From an uncultured Oscillospiraceae bacterium (lineage in GTDB: Bacteria > Bacillota > Clostridia > UBA1381): DNA of 15,692 nt. Below, piece after piece: positions 1 through 8,500 of the stretch; the stretch's first letter is position 1, and each line of letters begins with the position of its first letter. The stretch covers positions 1 through 15,692 of the forward strand of contig CAMNAT010000018.1 in assembly GCA_946531785.1 (NCBI GenBank), read 5' to 3'. A model generated the notes under the pieces. It saw only the letters and a program-made list of their open reading frames with translations, was not told the origin of the DNA and did no database searches. The position numbers and the translations under genes are program-made.

Positions 1-1065
1 ACAAGCCTGGCACTGGGTATTGAAGCTGATAACGGCTCCGATACTGGCGCATACGCAAACTTCACCGATCCCATGGGCACGGCTCATGCGGTCTTTGAGA
101 CCGAGTTTTATATAAGCGATTATCCGGGTGAAGCGAGCGCGGCTCGTAAGGAAATACATTTTGACATGGTCGAGTCCGGCAGCGTGCAGAATGCTATGTT
201 TAAGATCAATTCCTCCCATATCTACAAGGGTTCGTCAGCGGTGCCGTATGAGACGAAAAAATGGTATAAGCTGAAAATAGATTTCGATATGCCAAATAGA
301 CTGTATTCAATATACATAGACGGAGAACCGCTGGCGGAAAATGTTGACCTTAAAGCGGAAAAGCCGGAATTTGTATCGCTGAATTCGATCAGATGCTACG
401 GCCCCGGTGTAGAAACGGTTCCATGCTTCATAGCCTTTGATAATACATCGTTGGTAAATATTGAAAATCACGAGATAAGATCGGTATTAAATTCAGAGGA
501 TAGTGCTGAGATCACAACGCAGGATAAGCTGTTAAAGCTAAGACTCACACAGGGACTCCGGGCGGATAGTCTCAGCAAAGATAAGGTCAGCGTAGCGTGT
601 GAGCTGGGTAAGCTTAATATTGGTTCGGTGGAATATGATAACGACACCATGACGGTCGTTCTTAACCTTGCAGATTCATTGCTTGGGAATAAAAGCTATG
701 TTGTAAGTATTTCCGGAGATGTATTAAGTGATTCGGGTTCGGCACTGGGAAGTGCGATAAGCGCGTCCTTTGCGGTAACTGACGATGCGCCGGTAAGGAT
801 AGAGCATTCTCAATATAAAAACGGAGAGCTTTCGTTATATGTATCCTCTGACAATGAAGCGAGTGCATATTTCGTAGTAACTGCATGGAGCGGAAAAAAG
901 TATCTTGGAATGAAGATAGTTAAAGCCACGCTTGATGAGGGGACAGAGACTGTTATCATACCGGGAGACTTTGGGAATGGCAGCATGACGCTCAATGTAT
1001 ATATTCTCGATTCTCTGTATAACGGAAATATGCTTCTCAGCGACATTTACAAATTAGAAGCATGA
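1..1065 (+). CDS. C-terminal part of a large, probably extracellular LamG/Ig-like multidomain protein (5'-truncated)
   Basis: The reading frame is open from base 1, so the Met codon at 73 is internal and the true start lies upstream of the window. About 354 residues remain. Residues 1-150 look like a concanavalin/LamG-type beta sandwich: a W-Y-K-L-K-I strand, then Y-S-I-Y-I-D-G-E and a closing F-I-A-F-D-N strand, the layout seen in ligand-binding sandwich domains. Residues about 156-258 resemble a bacterial Ig-like domain (K-L-L-K-L-R-L, V-V-L-N-L, L-S-D-S-G-S). Residues about 261-354 form a last sandwich domain (Y-F-V-V-T-A-W to L-N-V-Y-I-L-D) that resembles the C-terminal domain of the secreted protein at 3032-5368. 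No catalytic domain, sortase motif, SLH or dockerin is visible in the part present. A surface or secreted role in polysaccharide binding, or the tail of an extracellular glycosidase/lyase, is inferred. The permease gene follows 33 nt downstream, so co-transcription is likely. The enzyme class, if any, cannot be told from this fragment. Confidence 0.75.
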   Translation, partial: TSLALGIEADNGSDTGAYANFTDPMGTAHAVFETEFYISDYPGEASAARKEIHFDMVESGSVQNAMFKINSSHIYKGSSAVPYETKKWYKLKIDFDMPNRLYSIYIDGEPLAENVDLKAEKPEFVSLNSIRCYGPGVETVPCFIAFDNTSLVNIENHEIRSVLNSEDSAEITTQDKLLKLRLTQGLRADSLSKDKVSVACELGKLNIGSVEYDNDTMTVVLNLADSLLGNKSYVVSISGDVLSDSGSALGSAISASFAVTDDAPVRIEHSQYKNGELSLYVSSDNEASAYFVVTAWSGKKYLGMKIVKATLDEGTETVIIPGDFGNGSMTLNVYILDSLYNGNMLLSDIYKLEA

Positions 1066-1082
1066 TCTTAAAAACTCGTTTG

Positions 1083-1089
1083 AAAGGAG
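1083..1089 (+). promoter_or_regulatory. Ribosome binding site deciding the start of the first permease
   Basis: AAAGGAG lies 9 nt before ATG at 1099 but only 3 nt before the in-frame GTG at 1093. The spacing favours the ATG, which removes two residues (Met-Trp) from the longest possible reading. Confidence 0.6.
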
Positions 1090-1098
1090 TCTGTGTGG

Positions 1099-2043
1099 AT
1101 GAAAAACAAAGCTGTAAAAACAGAAGATAAGCTAAGCTTTAAATACAGGGTCAGGATGGATATGAAACGGAACTATCCTTTATATCTGATGCTTATTCCC
1201 GTAATTCTGTTTTACATCATTTTCTGCTATAAGCCGATGTACGGCGCTTTGATAGCATTTAAGGATTATGAACCGGCGCTTGGCGTATGGGGCAGCGCAT
1301 GGGTGGGGCTGAAGCATTTTAAGGCATTCTTTGAAAACCCTGATTTTATAAGGGTGTTAAGAAACACTCTTACGATCAGTATTTCAAGTATAGTATTCGG
1401 GTTCCCGGCACCCATCATACTTGCCCTGCTGTTCAATGAGCTGAGATTGCGCAGGCTAAAATCGGTAGCTCAGACGATCTCGTATTTACCGCACTTTATA
1501 TCGCTTGTTGTAGTGTGCGGTATGATAAAGGATTTTGTGTCACAGGGCGGGATCATTTATCAGCTTGTAACATCAATGGGCGGCGATTCGGTAGGACTGC
1601 TGAGCCGTCAGGAGCTTTTTGTCCCGATATATGTGCTTTCGGACATCTGGCAGCAGGTGGGCTGGGGCTCGATCATATATCTTGCTGCGCTTGCAGGTAT
1701 AGACCAGGAGCTTTACGAGGCGGCACAGGTTGATGGCGCGGGTAAATGGGCGCAGCTGTTCAATGTGACGCTGCCGGGGCTTGCGCCGACGATCATAATA
1801 ATGCTGATATTAAGACTTGGCAACCTGCTGAATGTTGGCTATGAAAAGGTCATTCTTTTGTATAACCCGCTTATTTATGAAACAAGCGATGTGATTTCAA
1901 GCTATGTTTACCGTGTCGGCTTTGCTCAGCAAAACTGGTCATACAGCTCCGCGGTGGGACTTCTCAATTCCGTGGTAAACTTTATGATCGTAATTACCGC
2001 AAACAGGATAGCAAATAAGACATCGGAAACATCGCTGTGGTAA
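1099..2043 (+). CDS. ABC sugar transporter permease, LplB type
   Basis: Integral membrane subunit of a CUT1-type ABC importer, which moves oligosaccharides across the cytoplasmic membrane. The 314-residue product has a short basic N-terminus (about 25 residues) followed by the P-L-Y-L-M-L-I-P first membrane segment and Y-K-P-M-Y-G-A-L-I-A-F-K-D-Y, a signature of the LplB group. About six membrane segments can be placed near residues 27-47, 90-114, 125-143, 176-201, 228-248 and 281-303. The EAA loop that docks the ATPase is clear at about 207-226 (E-A-A-Q-V-D-G-A-G-K-W, then L-P-G-L-A-P-T). Length is normal for the family. I chose ATG 1099 over GTG 1093 because of the ribosome binding site spacing. 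It is followed after 12 nt by a second permease of the partner type, so the two probably form a heterodimer. LplB names a lipoprotein-operon homologue; the real substrate is inferred from the neighbouring glycosidases. Confidence 0.93.
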   Translation: MKNKAVKTEDKLSFKYRVRMDMKRNYPLYLMLIPVILFYIIFCYKPMYGALIAFKDYEPALGVWGSAWVGLKHFKAFFENPDFIRVLRNTLTISISSIVFGFPAPIILALLFNELRLRRLKSVAQTISYLPHFISLVVVCGMIKDFVSQGGIIYQLVTSMGGDSVGLLSRQELFVPIYVLSDIWQQVGWGSIIYLAALAGIDQELYEAAQVDGAGKWAQLFNVTLPGLAPTIIIMLILRLGNLLNVGYEKVILLYNPLIYETSDVISSYVYRVGFAQQNWSYSSAVGLLNSVVNFMIVITANRIANKTSETSLW

Positions 2044-2055
2044 GGAGAGGATAAA

Positions 2056-2964
2056 ATGCTTAAATATAAAAAAACAAATGCCATCAAAAAGTCAACAGGC
2101 GAAAAAATATTTAATGCTGTCAATGTTCTCTTTATGATAGTGATGATGTTCGTAATGTTTTATCCGATGTGGCATGTGCTGTGCGCATCGTTGTCCAACG
2201 CGCGGCTGCTGAGCGCACATTCGGGGATACTGCTTAAGCCTGAGGGCTTTTCGGTGACAGCGTATAAGCTTATGTTTAAAAATCCGATGATCCTAAGGGG
2301 CTATGGGAACACATTGTTTATCCTTGTATTCGGCATTGTCATCAATATGATAATGACAAGCCTTGCGGCGTATGTTTTGTCAAGGAAAAATCTTATGTGG
2401 AGAAAGCCGCTGACATTGATAATCATATTCACTATGTATTTTTCGGGCGGAATGATCCCGTCATACTTAAATGTGATCAGCCTGGGGCTGAGGGATTCAT
2501 TATGGGCGGTGATACTGCCGGGGGCCATAAGCACCTATAATATGATAATCATGCGGACAGCCTTCGCCTCTGTTCCCGAAACCCTCGAAGAGGCGGCGAT
2601 GCTTGACGGCGCGTCAAGAATGAGGATACTGTGGCAGATAATTCTGCCGCTTTCAAAGGCAACGGTCGCGGTTATCTGCCTTTATTACGCGGTGGCGCAC
2701 TGGAATGCGTGGTTCAACGCTATGCTGTATTTGAATGACAGAAACAAGTTTCCGCTCCAGCTGGTGCTGCGGGAAATACTTATCCAGAACGACACATCAT
2801 CAATGGTAACGGCAATGGACGCAGGCGCGGGTGATTCGTCATTCGTAAGCGAGACCGTAAAATATGCGGTCATTATAGTATCAATAGTTCCGATACTATG
2901 CATATATCCCTTTATCCAGAAGCACTTTACAAAGGGTGTTATGATAGGAGCAGTTAAGGGATAA
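2056..2964 (+). CDS. ABC sugar transporter permease, YtcP type
   Basis: Second membrane subunit of the same CUT1 importer, 302 residues. Visible marks are the N-terminal membrane segment near 20-42 ending in Y-P-M-W-H-V, the M-Y-F-S-G-G-M-I-P-S-Y-L segment near 127-138 that is typical of this subfamily, and an EAA loop at about 178-200 (E-E-A-A-M-L-D-G-A-S-R then I-I-L-P-L-S). The C-terminus F-T-K-G-V-M-I-G-A-V-K-G is the usual end of YtcP-like permeases. Start ATG 2056 has AAGGAGAGG at 2042-2050, overlapping the stop codon of the upstream permease, which fits translational coupling. In this operon type a solute-binding lipoprotein is normally next; here a LamG-type secreted protein is next instead. 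No ATPase gene is present, which is common in Firmicutes where one MsmX-like ATPase serves many importers. Confidence 0.93.
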   Translation: MLKYKKTNAIKKSTGEKIFNAVNVLFMIVMMFVMFYPMWHVLCASLSNARLLSAHSGILLKPEGFSVTAYKLMFKNPMILRGYGNTLFILVFGIVINMIMTSLAAYVLSRKNLMWRKPLTLIIIFTMYFSGGMIPSYLNVISLGLRDSLWAVILPGAISTYNMIIMRTAFASVPETLEEAAMLDGASRMRILWQIILPLSKATVAVICLYYAVAHWNAWFNAMLYLNDRNKFPLQLVLREILIQNDTSSMVTAMDAGAGDSSFVSETVKYAVIIVSIVPILCIYPFIQKHFTKGVMIGAVKG

Positions 2965-2975
2965 CAGTTAAGTAA

Positions 2976-2998
2976 TAAAATTAACAGAGTTAATTTTA
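2976..2998 (+). promoter_or_regulatory. AT-rich inverted repeat between the permease and secreted-protein genes
   Basis: The arms TAAAATTAAC (2976-2985) and GTTAATTTTA (2989-2998) are perfect reverse complements around the 3-nt loop AGA. The element starts 11 nt after the permease stop codon and lies upstream of the strong ribosome binding site of the next gene. The stem has only one G-C pair, so as RNA it is weak. It could be an operator, a messenger-processing or stability element, or a leaky attenuator that lets the secreted protein be made at a different level from the permeases. The structure is seen; its role is not known. Confidence 0.45.
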
Positions 2999-3016
2999 AA
3001 ATAAAAGATTTAATTT

Positions 3017-3023
3017 AAGGAGG
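3017..3023 (+). promoter_or_regulatory. Strong ribosome binding site of the secreted LamG protein
   Basis: AAGGAGG, a perfect match to the anti-Shine-Dalgarno sequence, lies 8 nt before ATG 3032. It is the strongest such site in the window, which suggests high expression of the secreted protein. Confidence 0.7.
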
Positions 3024-3031
3024 AAAAGAAC

Positions 3032-5368
3032 ATGAAAAGAAAACTTTGGGCGATCCTGTTGGGCTTGGCAATGCTTCCGACATCAGCGTTGCCCGCAATG
3101 GCAGAGGAGTCGGCGGCTCCGACTGTGACAAATCTGTACACACTGGATTTTGAAAGGGCTGATACAAGCAAGGCAGTGAGCGAGACAGATCCAGACTTGT
3201 TTGCCACATGGCTTCCGAATGGCTTTGATTCATCACTGATGTCGATTGGAAATGAGGGCAACAGTTGGACATACGGAGCAGTATCAGACGCACCGTCAAA
3301 TAACGGAAAGGCATTAAAATTCACTTCGACGGCGAAACCTTCGGCCGGAAATAAATATTTAGAGATGAAATCAACCGGCATGACAGATGAATATCCGTCC
3401 GGAGATTATGCGAAAATTTCAACAGGTGGCAGCGGTGCCGCAGTTTTATCGTTTGACTACTATGCAAACGGAAAGGGTCAGTTTGTCAGAGCCGGACGAG
3501 TTTTGAGCGAGGGTGACGGCAATATACAAGAAGTCGAATCGCAGAATCTCATCAGAATTGATAATGATGGCAAGTTGAGATTATTCGCCACTTCTGGGTC
3601 AGATAACCCCCTTGGCACAGTGCCTATTAACGATAACAAGTGGCATACATTCAAATTGGTTTCAACATCAGATAATAAGTATGAAGTGATAGTAGATGGT
3701 GCTGTAATATTAGGATTTGCTGATAATACAGTATATAAAAATGCAAATATCAAATTCCGTGGTTGGAGGGAATTGAGATTCTACAATAATGCAGCCCTAA
3801 ACAGCGGTACGATCGAACGTTATATGGACAACATTTCATATGATGTAATGAGAAATATTGACTTCACAGCTTCGGCAGTATCAATCTCACATTCAAATAA
3901 GGACATAGATAAGTATTTCTCAATAAGCGGTTCCGCAGCTCCTAAGATCTATGCAAAGCCGGGATTAAAGGTAAGTGATTTTGTAAATGGACTCGCAGTA
4001 AAGGAATATGACCTTACAAACGGAACGGCAACAGTTCTTGACGCAAACGGAACTGACATCACAAGCGATACCTCAAAGACTATGGCGGATGCTGCAACGG
4101 TCAAGGTCGTAACAAACACATTAGGACTTGTTAAGGAATATCCGGTCGTTACAGCAACATCAACAGAGCCGATTGTGGAAACTATTAACAGCGGCAGTCC
4201 GACAATAGAAACGACAGACGGTAACGATAGATTGTTTGCGGTAAATTCACGAGTTGAGCCGGTTGGCGGCATTGCAGGAAAAGCTGCGGATGATTATGCA
4301 ATTAAGCTGATCCCGACTACATCGACAAAGGATGAGACTACGGGCGATACCACGGTTACGGATACATTAGATACCAATGGATATCTGGACTATAATCTTC
4401 AAAAGAGTTCGTCATTGTTGGAAAAGGCAAATATGCCTATGACATTTGAGTTTTCCGCGTATGCAGAAGGAAAGAATGGTTTGGCTGATATTGAGATAAT
4501 TGGCAAAGCAGGAAGCGTATCAAACATTCGTCTTGAGTTCGGCTCAGGAAAAGTAATTGACGTGCCTGCAAGCCAACAGGTAACATCATACAAAACAGGT
4601 AAGTGGAACCGATTCGCAGTAACAGTATATCCGAACAGCATGACATATGTTCTCTATGTAAACGGTGAGAAGGTATATACAAAGGAAATTGCGGCAGATA
4701 AAGCAAGTCAGTATTTCCAGAGAATCAGATTAAGAACAAAATATCTCGATACAACCGATATGGTATTGTTTGACAATGTAAAGCTGACATACGGCGCATA
4801 TGACTATACACAGGCAGCGCCTGTATTCAGTGCACTTGGCAATAATTTTGAATTGGGCAACGATTCCGTAACATTGTATCCGCACAGCGGAGTGCTCGTT
4901 TCGGACGCGATCGCAATGGCAAAGAGCAACGGATTCACTTATGCCAAGGTTTACACAGATACAACTCTTGCGACGCTTGCAGATGAGAATGCTAAGTTTG
5001 AAAGAGGAAATGTACTTGTCATCAGCGACGGTGCAGGTATGTACGGATATTACAGAGCGATAAGAAAGTGGAGTCTCGATACAAAAGCAGTTAAAACAGA
5101 CGCGGGCTATACCGTAACAGCATCGGGAAGATATAATACAATGCAAGGCTCATTTGACGGCTTGGTAATTTATATAGCACAGTATGACGATACTGATAAT
5201 GACAGACTTATAAAAGTCAGCACCGCATCTCCTTCAACAGAAAATTCGCAGGAGCTTAAGACAACACTTGACGTTGACTCGCTTGAGAACGTAAAGGCTT
5301 TCCTTTGGGAGGCAGAGGATAATGTGCCGCTGACAGCACCTGCAAAGGTAACGGCACCGGCAGAATAA
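3032..5368 (+). CDS. Secreted multidomain protein with two LamG-like domains, in the usual solute-binding-protein position
   Basis: The 778-residue product starts with a signal peptide: M-K-R-K, a hydrophobic core at about 5-20, and a likely signal peptidase I site after A22-M-A24. There is no lipobox cysteine. About 30-271 is a first LamG/concanavalin-like sandwich (K-W-H-T-F-K-L-V, Y-E-V-I-V-D-G, closing Y-M-D-N-I-S-Y). About 272-385 is an Ig-like linker with G-L-K-V-S-D-F-V-N-G-L and V-K-E-Y-P-V. A second LamG-like domain at about 395-590 repeats the plan (K-W-N-R-F-A-V-T-V, Y-V-L-Y-V-N-G-E, V-L-F-D-N-V-K-L), followed by a second linker-like domain (about 595-680) and a C-terminal sandwich with L-V-I-Y-I-A-Q-Y-D and V-K-A-F-L-W-E. 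No catalytic residues, LPXTG, SLH or dockerin are visible. I infer extracellular or cell-surface glycan binding. It sits 67 nt after the permeases, where a binding lipoprotein is expected, but it does not look like one. The product is not a named family to me. Confidence 0.85.
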   Translation: MKRKLWAILLGLAMLPTSALPAMAEESAAPTVTNLYTLDFERADTSKAVSETDPDLFATWLPNGFDSSLMSIGNEGNSWTYGAVSDAPSNNGKALKFTSTAKPSAGNKYLEMKSTGMTDEYPSGDYAKISTGGSGAAVLSFDYYANGKGQFVRAGRVLSEGDGNIQEVESQNLIRIDNDGKLRLFATSGSDNPLGTVPINDNKWHTFKLVSTSDNKYEVIVDGAVILGFADNTVYKNANIKFRGWRELRFYNNAALNSGTIERYMDNISYDVMRNIDFTASAVSISHSNKDIDKYFSISGSAAPKIYAKPGLKVSDFVNGLAVKEYDLTNGTATVLDANGTDITSDTSKTMADAATVKVVTNTLGLVKEYPVVTATSTEPIVETINSGSPTIETTDGNDRLFAVNSRVEPVGGIAGKAADDYAIKLIPTTSTKDETTGDTTVTDTLDTNGYLDYNLQKSSSLLEKANMPMTFEFSAYAEGKNGLADIEIIGKAGSVSNIRLEFGSGKVIDVPASQQVTSYKTGKWNRFAVTVYPNSMTYVLYVNGEKVYTKEIAADKASQYFQRIRLRTKYLDTTDMVLFDNVKLTYGAYDYTQAAPVFSALGNNFELGNDSVTLYPHSGVLVSDAIAMAKSNGFTYAKVYTDTTLATLADENAKFERGNVLVISDGAGMYGYYRAIRKWSLDTKAVKTDAGYTVTASGRYNTMQGSFDGLVIYIAQYDDTDNDRLIKVSTASPSTENSQELKTTLDVDSLENVKAFLWEAEDNVPLTAPAKVTAPAE

Positions 5369-5381
5369 TTAACTTAAATAT

Positions 5382-5405
5382 AAAAAAGGGCAACGATCCT
5401 TGCCC
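5382..5405 (-). terminator. Candidate leftward (antisense) intrinsic terminator
   Basis: The arms GGGCAA (5388-5393) and TTGCCC (5400-5405) form a 6-bp GC-containing stem around a 6-nt loop. On the + strand the stem is preceded by an A-run at 5382-5387 and has no T-run after it. Read on the - strand it becomes a stem followed by TTTTTTA, the layout of an intrinsic terminator. No - strand gene is supported nearby, so it may protect the secreted-protein gene from antisense transcription or act as a 3'-end stabilising hairpin for the + strand messenger. Confidence 0.4.
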
Positions 5406-5432
5406 GCAGTAAAGAGGATTATTATGATATTA

Positions 5433-5460
5433 TGCATAGCGGAGCAAGCTCCGCTATGCA
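5433..5460 (+). promoter_or_regulatory. Perfect 13-bp palindromic hairpin
   Basis: The arms TGCATAGCGGAGC (5433-5445) and GCTCCGCTATGCA (5448-5460) are exact reverse complements separated by AA (equivalently a 12-bp stem with the loop CAAG). The stem is stable and GC-rich in its inner part, but the following bases (GTATCAATAAAAAAAC) are A-rich and lack a T-run. It could act as a 3'-end hairpin of the secreted-protein messenger, a processing site, or a two-fold operator for the enzyme genes. The symmetry is seen directly; the role is inferred. Confidence 0.55.
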
Positions 5461-5482
5461 GTATCAATAAAAAAACATAACT

Positions 5483-5513
5483 TTGAAAATAACTTATAGC
5501 GGACAGCTATGAT
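5483..5513 (+). promoter_or_regulatory. Weak candidate sigma-A promoter for the enzyme genes
   Basis: TTGAAA (5483-5488) and TATGAT (5508-5513) resemble -35 and -10 boxes but the spacer is 19 nt, longer than the usual 17. A small inverted repeat, ATAGC (5496-5500) with GCTAT (5506-5510), lies in the spacer and overlaps the -10, as an operator could. The AT-rich run after 5513 gives other possible -10 boxes. Low confidence. Confidence 0.25.
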
Positions 5514-5548
5514 TTATATATATTATAAGACTTAAAGGCGGTGGCAGA

Positions 5549-8500
5549 ATGTATTATAAAAAAAGCATAGAAAAGTTTGATGAAAAGCTTTTTGAGGCTC
5601 CGACAAATGAATACAGAGGCGCGCCGTTCTGGGCATGGAATTCAAAATTAGACCTGAAAGAGCTGGAGAGGCAGATAGAGATATTTAAGGAAATGGGCTT
5701 TGGCGGATTTTTCATGCATGTCCGTCAGGGGCTTGAGGATGATTTTCTCGGACAGGAATTTCTGTCTGCGATAAAGAATTGCAGAGATAAGGCAAAAGAA
5801 ATGGGAATGTATGCCTGTCTTTATGATGAGGACAGATGGCCCTCGGGCTGTGCGGGCGGAATGGTTACAAAAACCAAAGCATACCGCCAGCGGTATCTTT
5901 CCATGACAGCTGTTGATATGAAAAATGATGCGCCGACAAGGGAAGAAGCGTTGCGGGATGGTAAAGCGTATTTCCTTGCAGCATTTGATATAGATGTAGA
6001 TGAGAGCGGTGTGATGACCGGATACAGACGGATCGGCAGAGAAACCGCTGCGAAAAACAAACGCTGGTTTTTTGTAAATGTAAGACAGGGCGGAGAGCCG
6101 CGGTATAATTATCAATCCTATGCCGATACGATGAACAAAGAGGCTGTCGATAAATTTATATCGCTTACATATGAGACTTTCAAGAAAACGGTGGGCGGCT
6201 CGTTCGGTACGGATATCCCGTTTATATTTACAGACGAACCTCAGACTGTTCAGCAGATACCGTCAAAGAATGGGTTTTCAAAGGATGATACGCTCCTTGC
6301 ATGGACGATGGATTTTGATAAGACCTATGAGCATGAATACAAGGATAGCATAATTGGAAAGCTCCCTGAGCTGTTCTTCAGTGTAAATGGGGATGGAGCG
6401 GCAAAAACGAGATATAATTATTATCGACATGTAAGCGAGCGCTTCTGTGCAGCGTATATGGATAACATAGGCAGCTGGTGTAAAAAGAATAATATAATGA
6501 TGACAGGTCATGTTTACGGTGAGGATACATTAAATGATGCGGTAAGAAGCTGCTGTGATGTGATGAGAACATATAAGAATATGCAGTTTCCGGGGATCGA
6601 CATGCTTTTTAATGACCGCTGCTTTGAAACAGCTATCCAGTGCCGCTCCGTAGTACGTCAGTATGGCAGAGAGGGGATGCTCTCGGAGCTTTACGGTGTT
6701 ACGGGTTGGGATTTTGATTTTGGCGGACATAAGTTCCAAGGGGACTGGCAGGCGGCTTTAGGCGTTACCTATCGTGTTCCGCACCTTGCATGGCAGACGA
6801 TGAAGGGCGAGGGTAAGCGTGATTATCCCGCATCTATATTCTATCAGTCACCGTGGTATAAGGAGTACAAATTAATAGAGGATCATTTTGCAAGGGTATC
6901 CTATGCGCTCACAAGAGGTACGCCGGCAAACAGAACGGCGGTAATCCATCCTATAGAAAGCTATTGGCTTTTGCGCGGCGCGCGCGCAGAATCAAAGGAC
7001 AGATATGAGGAGCTTGACGATCATTTCAGAGAGCTTTCACGCTGGCTTATAGGTGCCTATATAGACTATGATTATATTGCAGAATCCATGCTTGAGGAGC
7101 TATGCCCGGAGGCTGACGCACCGCTCAGGGTAGGAAGAATGCAGTATGATACGATTATTGTATCGGATTGCATAACGCTAAGACCGTACACTCTGAATGT
7201 GCTTGAACGGTTCAAACAAAGCGGCGGCAGGCTGATAGTTATGGGAAGACCGCCATATATGGCGTTGGGCGTTGAGGATGAAAGCGCAAAAAACCTTTGT
7301 GACGGCGCGGTCGTTATACCGCACTCCAAGTCAGATCTGTATGAAAACCTCCTTGACCGATGCGAGATAATAATAACGGATAAGGACGGAGCAAGGGCTG
7401 AGAAACTCATCTGCACATCAAGAAACGACGGCGAATGTAAATGGGTATTCATTGCCCATTCAGATATGCCTGAGCTAAGGCATATCTCAACAAAACAGAA
7501 TATTGAAATAGAGGTCAAGGGAGCATATAAAGCAGAATTGTTTGACACCTTAAACGGCAAGATACTTCCGATGGAGTATTGTATAAAACAGGGCAAAACA
7601 ATGATATCTGCTTCCGTTTACGATCTGGATTCTCTGCTTATAAGGCTTACTCCGTGTGAAAATGAATGTGATAATAAGTATAAAGCTCCCGTTAAGGCTT
7701 CAAAGGAGCTTGCCATTAACGGTGAAAGTGATTATTCATTATCAGAAGATAATGTGCTTTTGCTCGATATGGCAGAATATTCTCTAAACGGCAGAGAATG
7801 GAATGATAGAGAAGAGATTTTGCGCATTGACAATGATGTGAGAGTACAAGCAGGACTTTCTTTAAGAAAATTCAAGGTAGTTCAGCCGTGGGTGATAAAG
7901 GAGACTCCGGAGGAAAACATACTGAAGCTCCGCTATACCTTTGACAGCGACATTGAATGTGAAGATGTGTATCTTGCGCTTGAAAACAGCAGAAAAACCG
8001 ATATTGTATTTAATGGCGTGAAGATACAAAACGAAGTATGCGGGTTTTATGTTGATAAACATATAGACAGAATAAAGCTTACAAAAATGATAAAGGGCAA
8101 AAATATTCTTGAGCTTACGATACCATTTGGACTCCGCACAGATATTGAAAACTGCTTTATACTCGGCGGCTTTGGCGTCGGTTATAAGGGTGATCGTGCT
8201 TATATTACAAAGAGGGAGAATAAGCTGAGCTTTGGATCTGTCGTCGGTCAGGGGCTTGCCTTTTACGGCGGCAATGTGGAGTATAATACGGAAATTGAGC
8301 TTGAGCATGATGCAAAGCTTGAATTGGAGATCTCGTATTATCGTGGAGCAATGGTGAAGGTGCTTGTCGATGATATAGAGCAGGGAGATATATTCATACC
8401 GCCATTCAGAATAAGAACAAACAAACTAACAAAAGGAAAACACAGTCTGAAATTTGTGTTATACGGAAACAGATATAATACATTCAGCGCACTGCATACT

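Larger units (their letters stand above)
5369..5548. other. 180-nt intergenic region with stacked hairpins
   Basis: This is the largest gap in the window and the only one over 70 nt. It separates the surface/transport genes from the enzyme genes. It contains three inverted repeats (5388-5405, 5433-5460, 5496-5510), a weak promoter-like sequence, and no convincing open frame with a ribosome binding site. None of the hairpins is followed by a T-run on the + strand, so there is no canonical rightward intrinsic terminator. Confidence 0.6.

Noticed and set aside
1093..1098. GTG start giving a 316-residue first permease
   Set aside because: It leaves only 3 nt after AAAGGAG; ATG 1099 has the normal spacing.
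3010..3381. 123-codon - strand frame over the start of the secreted protein
   Set aside because: It runs across a clear signal peptide coding region and its ribosome binding site on the + strand; no motif of its own.
3032..5368. Solute-binding protein of the ABC importer
   Set aside because: Position suggests it, but there is no lipobox and the strand-rich LamG-like pattern does not fit a two-lobed binding protein.
5433..5476. Canonical rightward rho-independent terminator
   Set aside because: The stem is excellent, but it is followed by an A-rich stretch and no T-run.
5648..6115. 155-codon open frame on the - strand
   Set aside because: It is antisense to the conserved GH106-like motifs and has no family features; a shadow frame.
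7072..7596. 174-codon open frame on the - strand
   Set aside because: It lies wholly inside the GH106-like gene, has no recognisable motif, and is explained by the composition of the coding strand.
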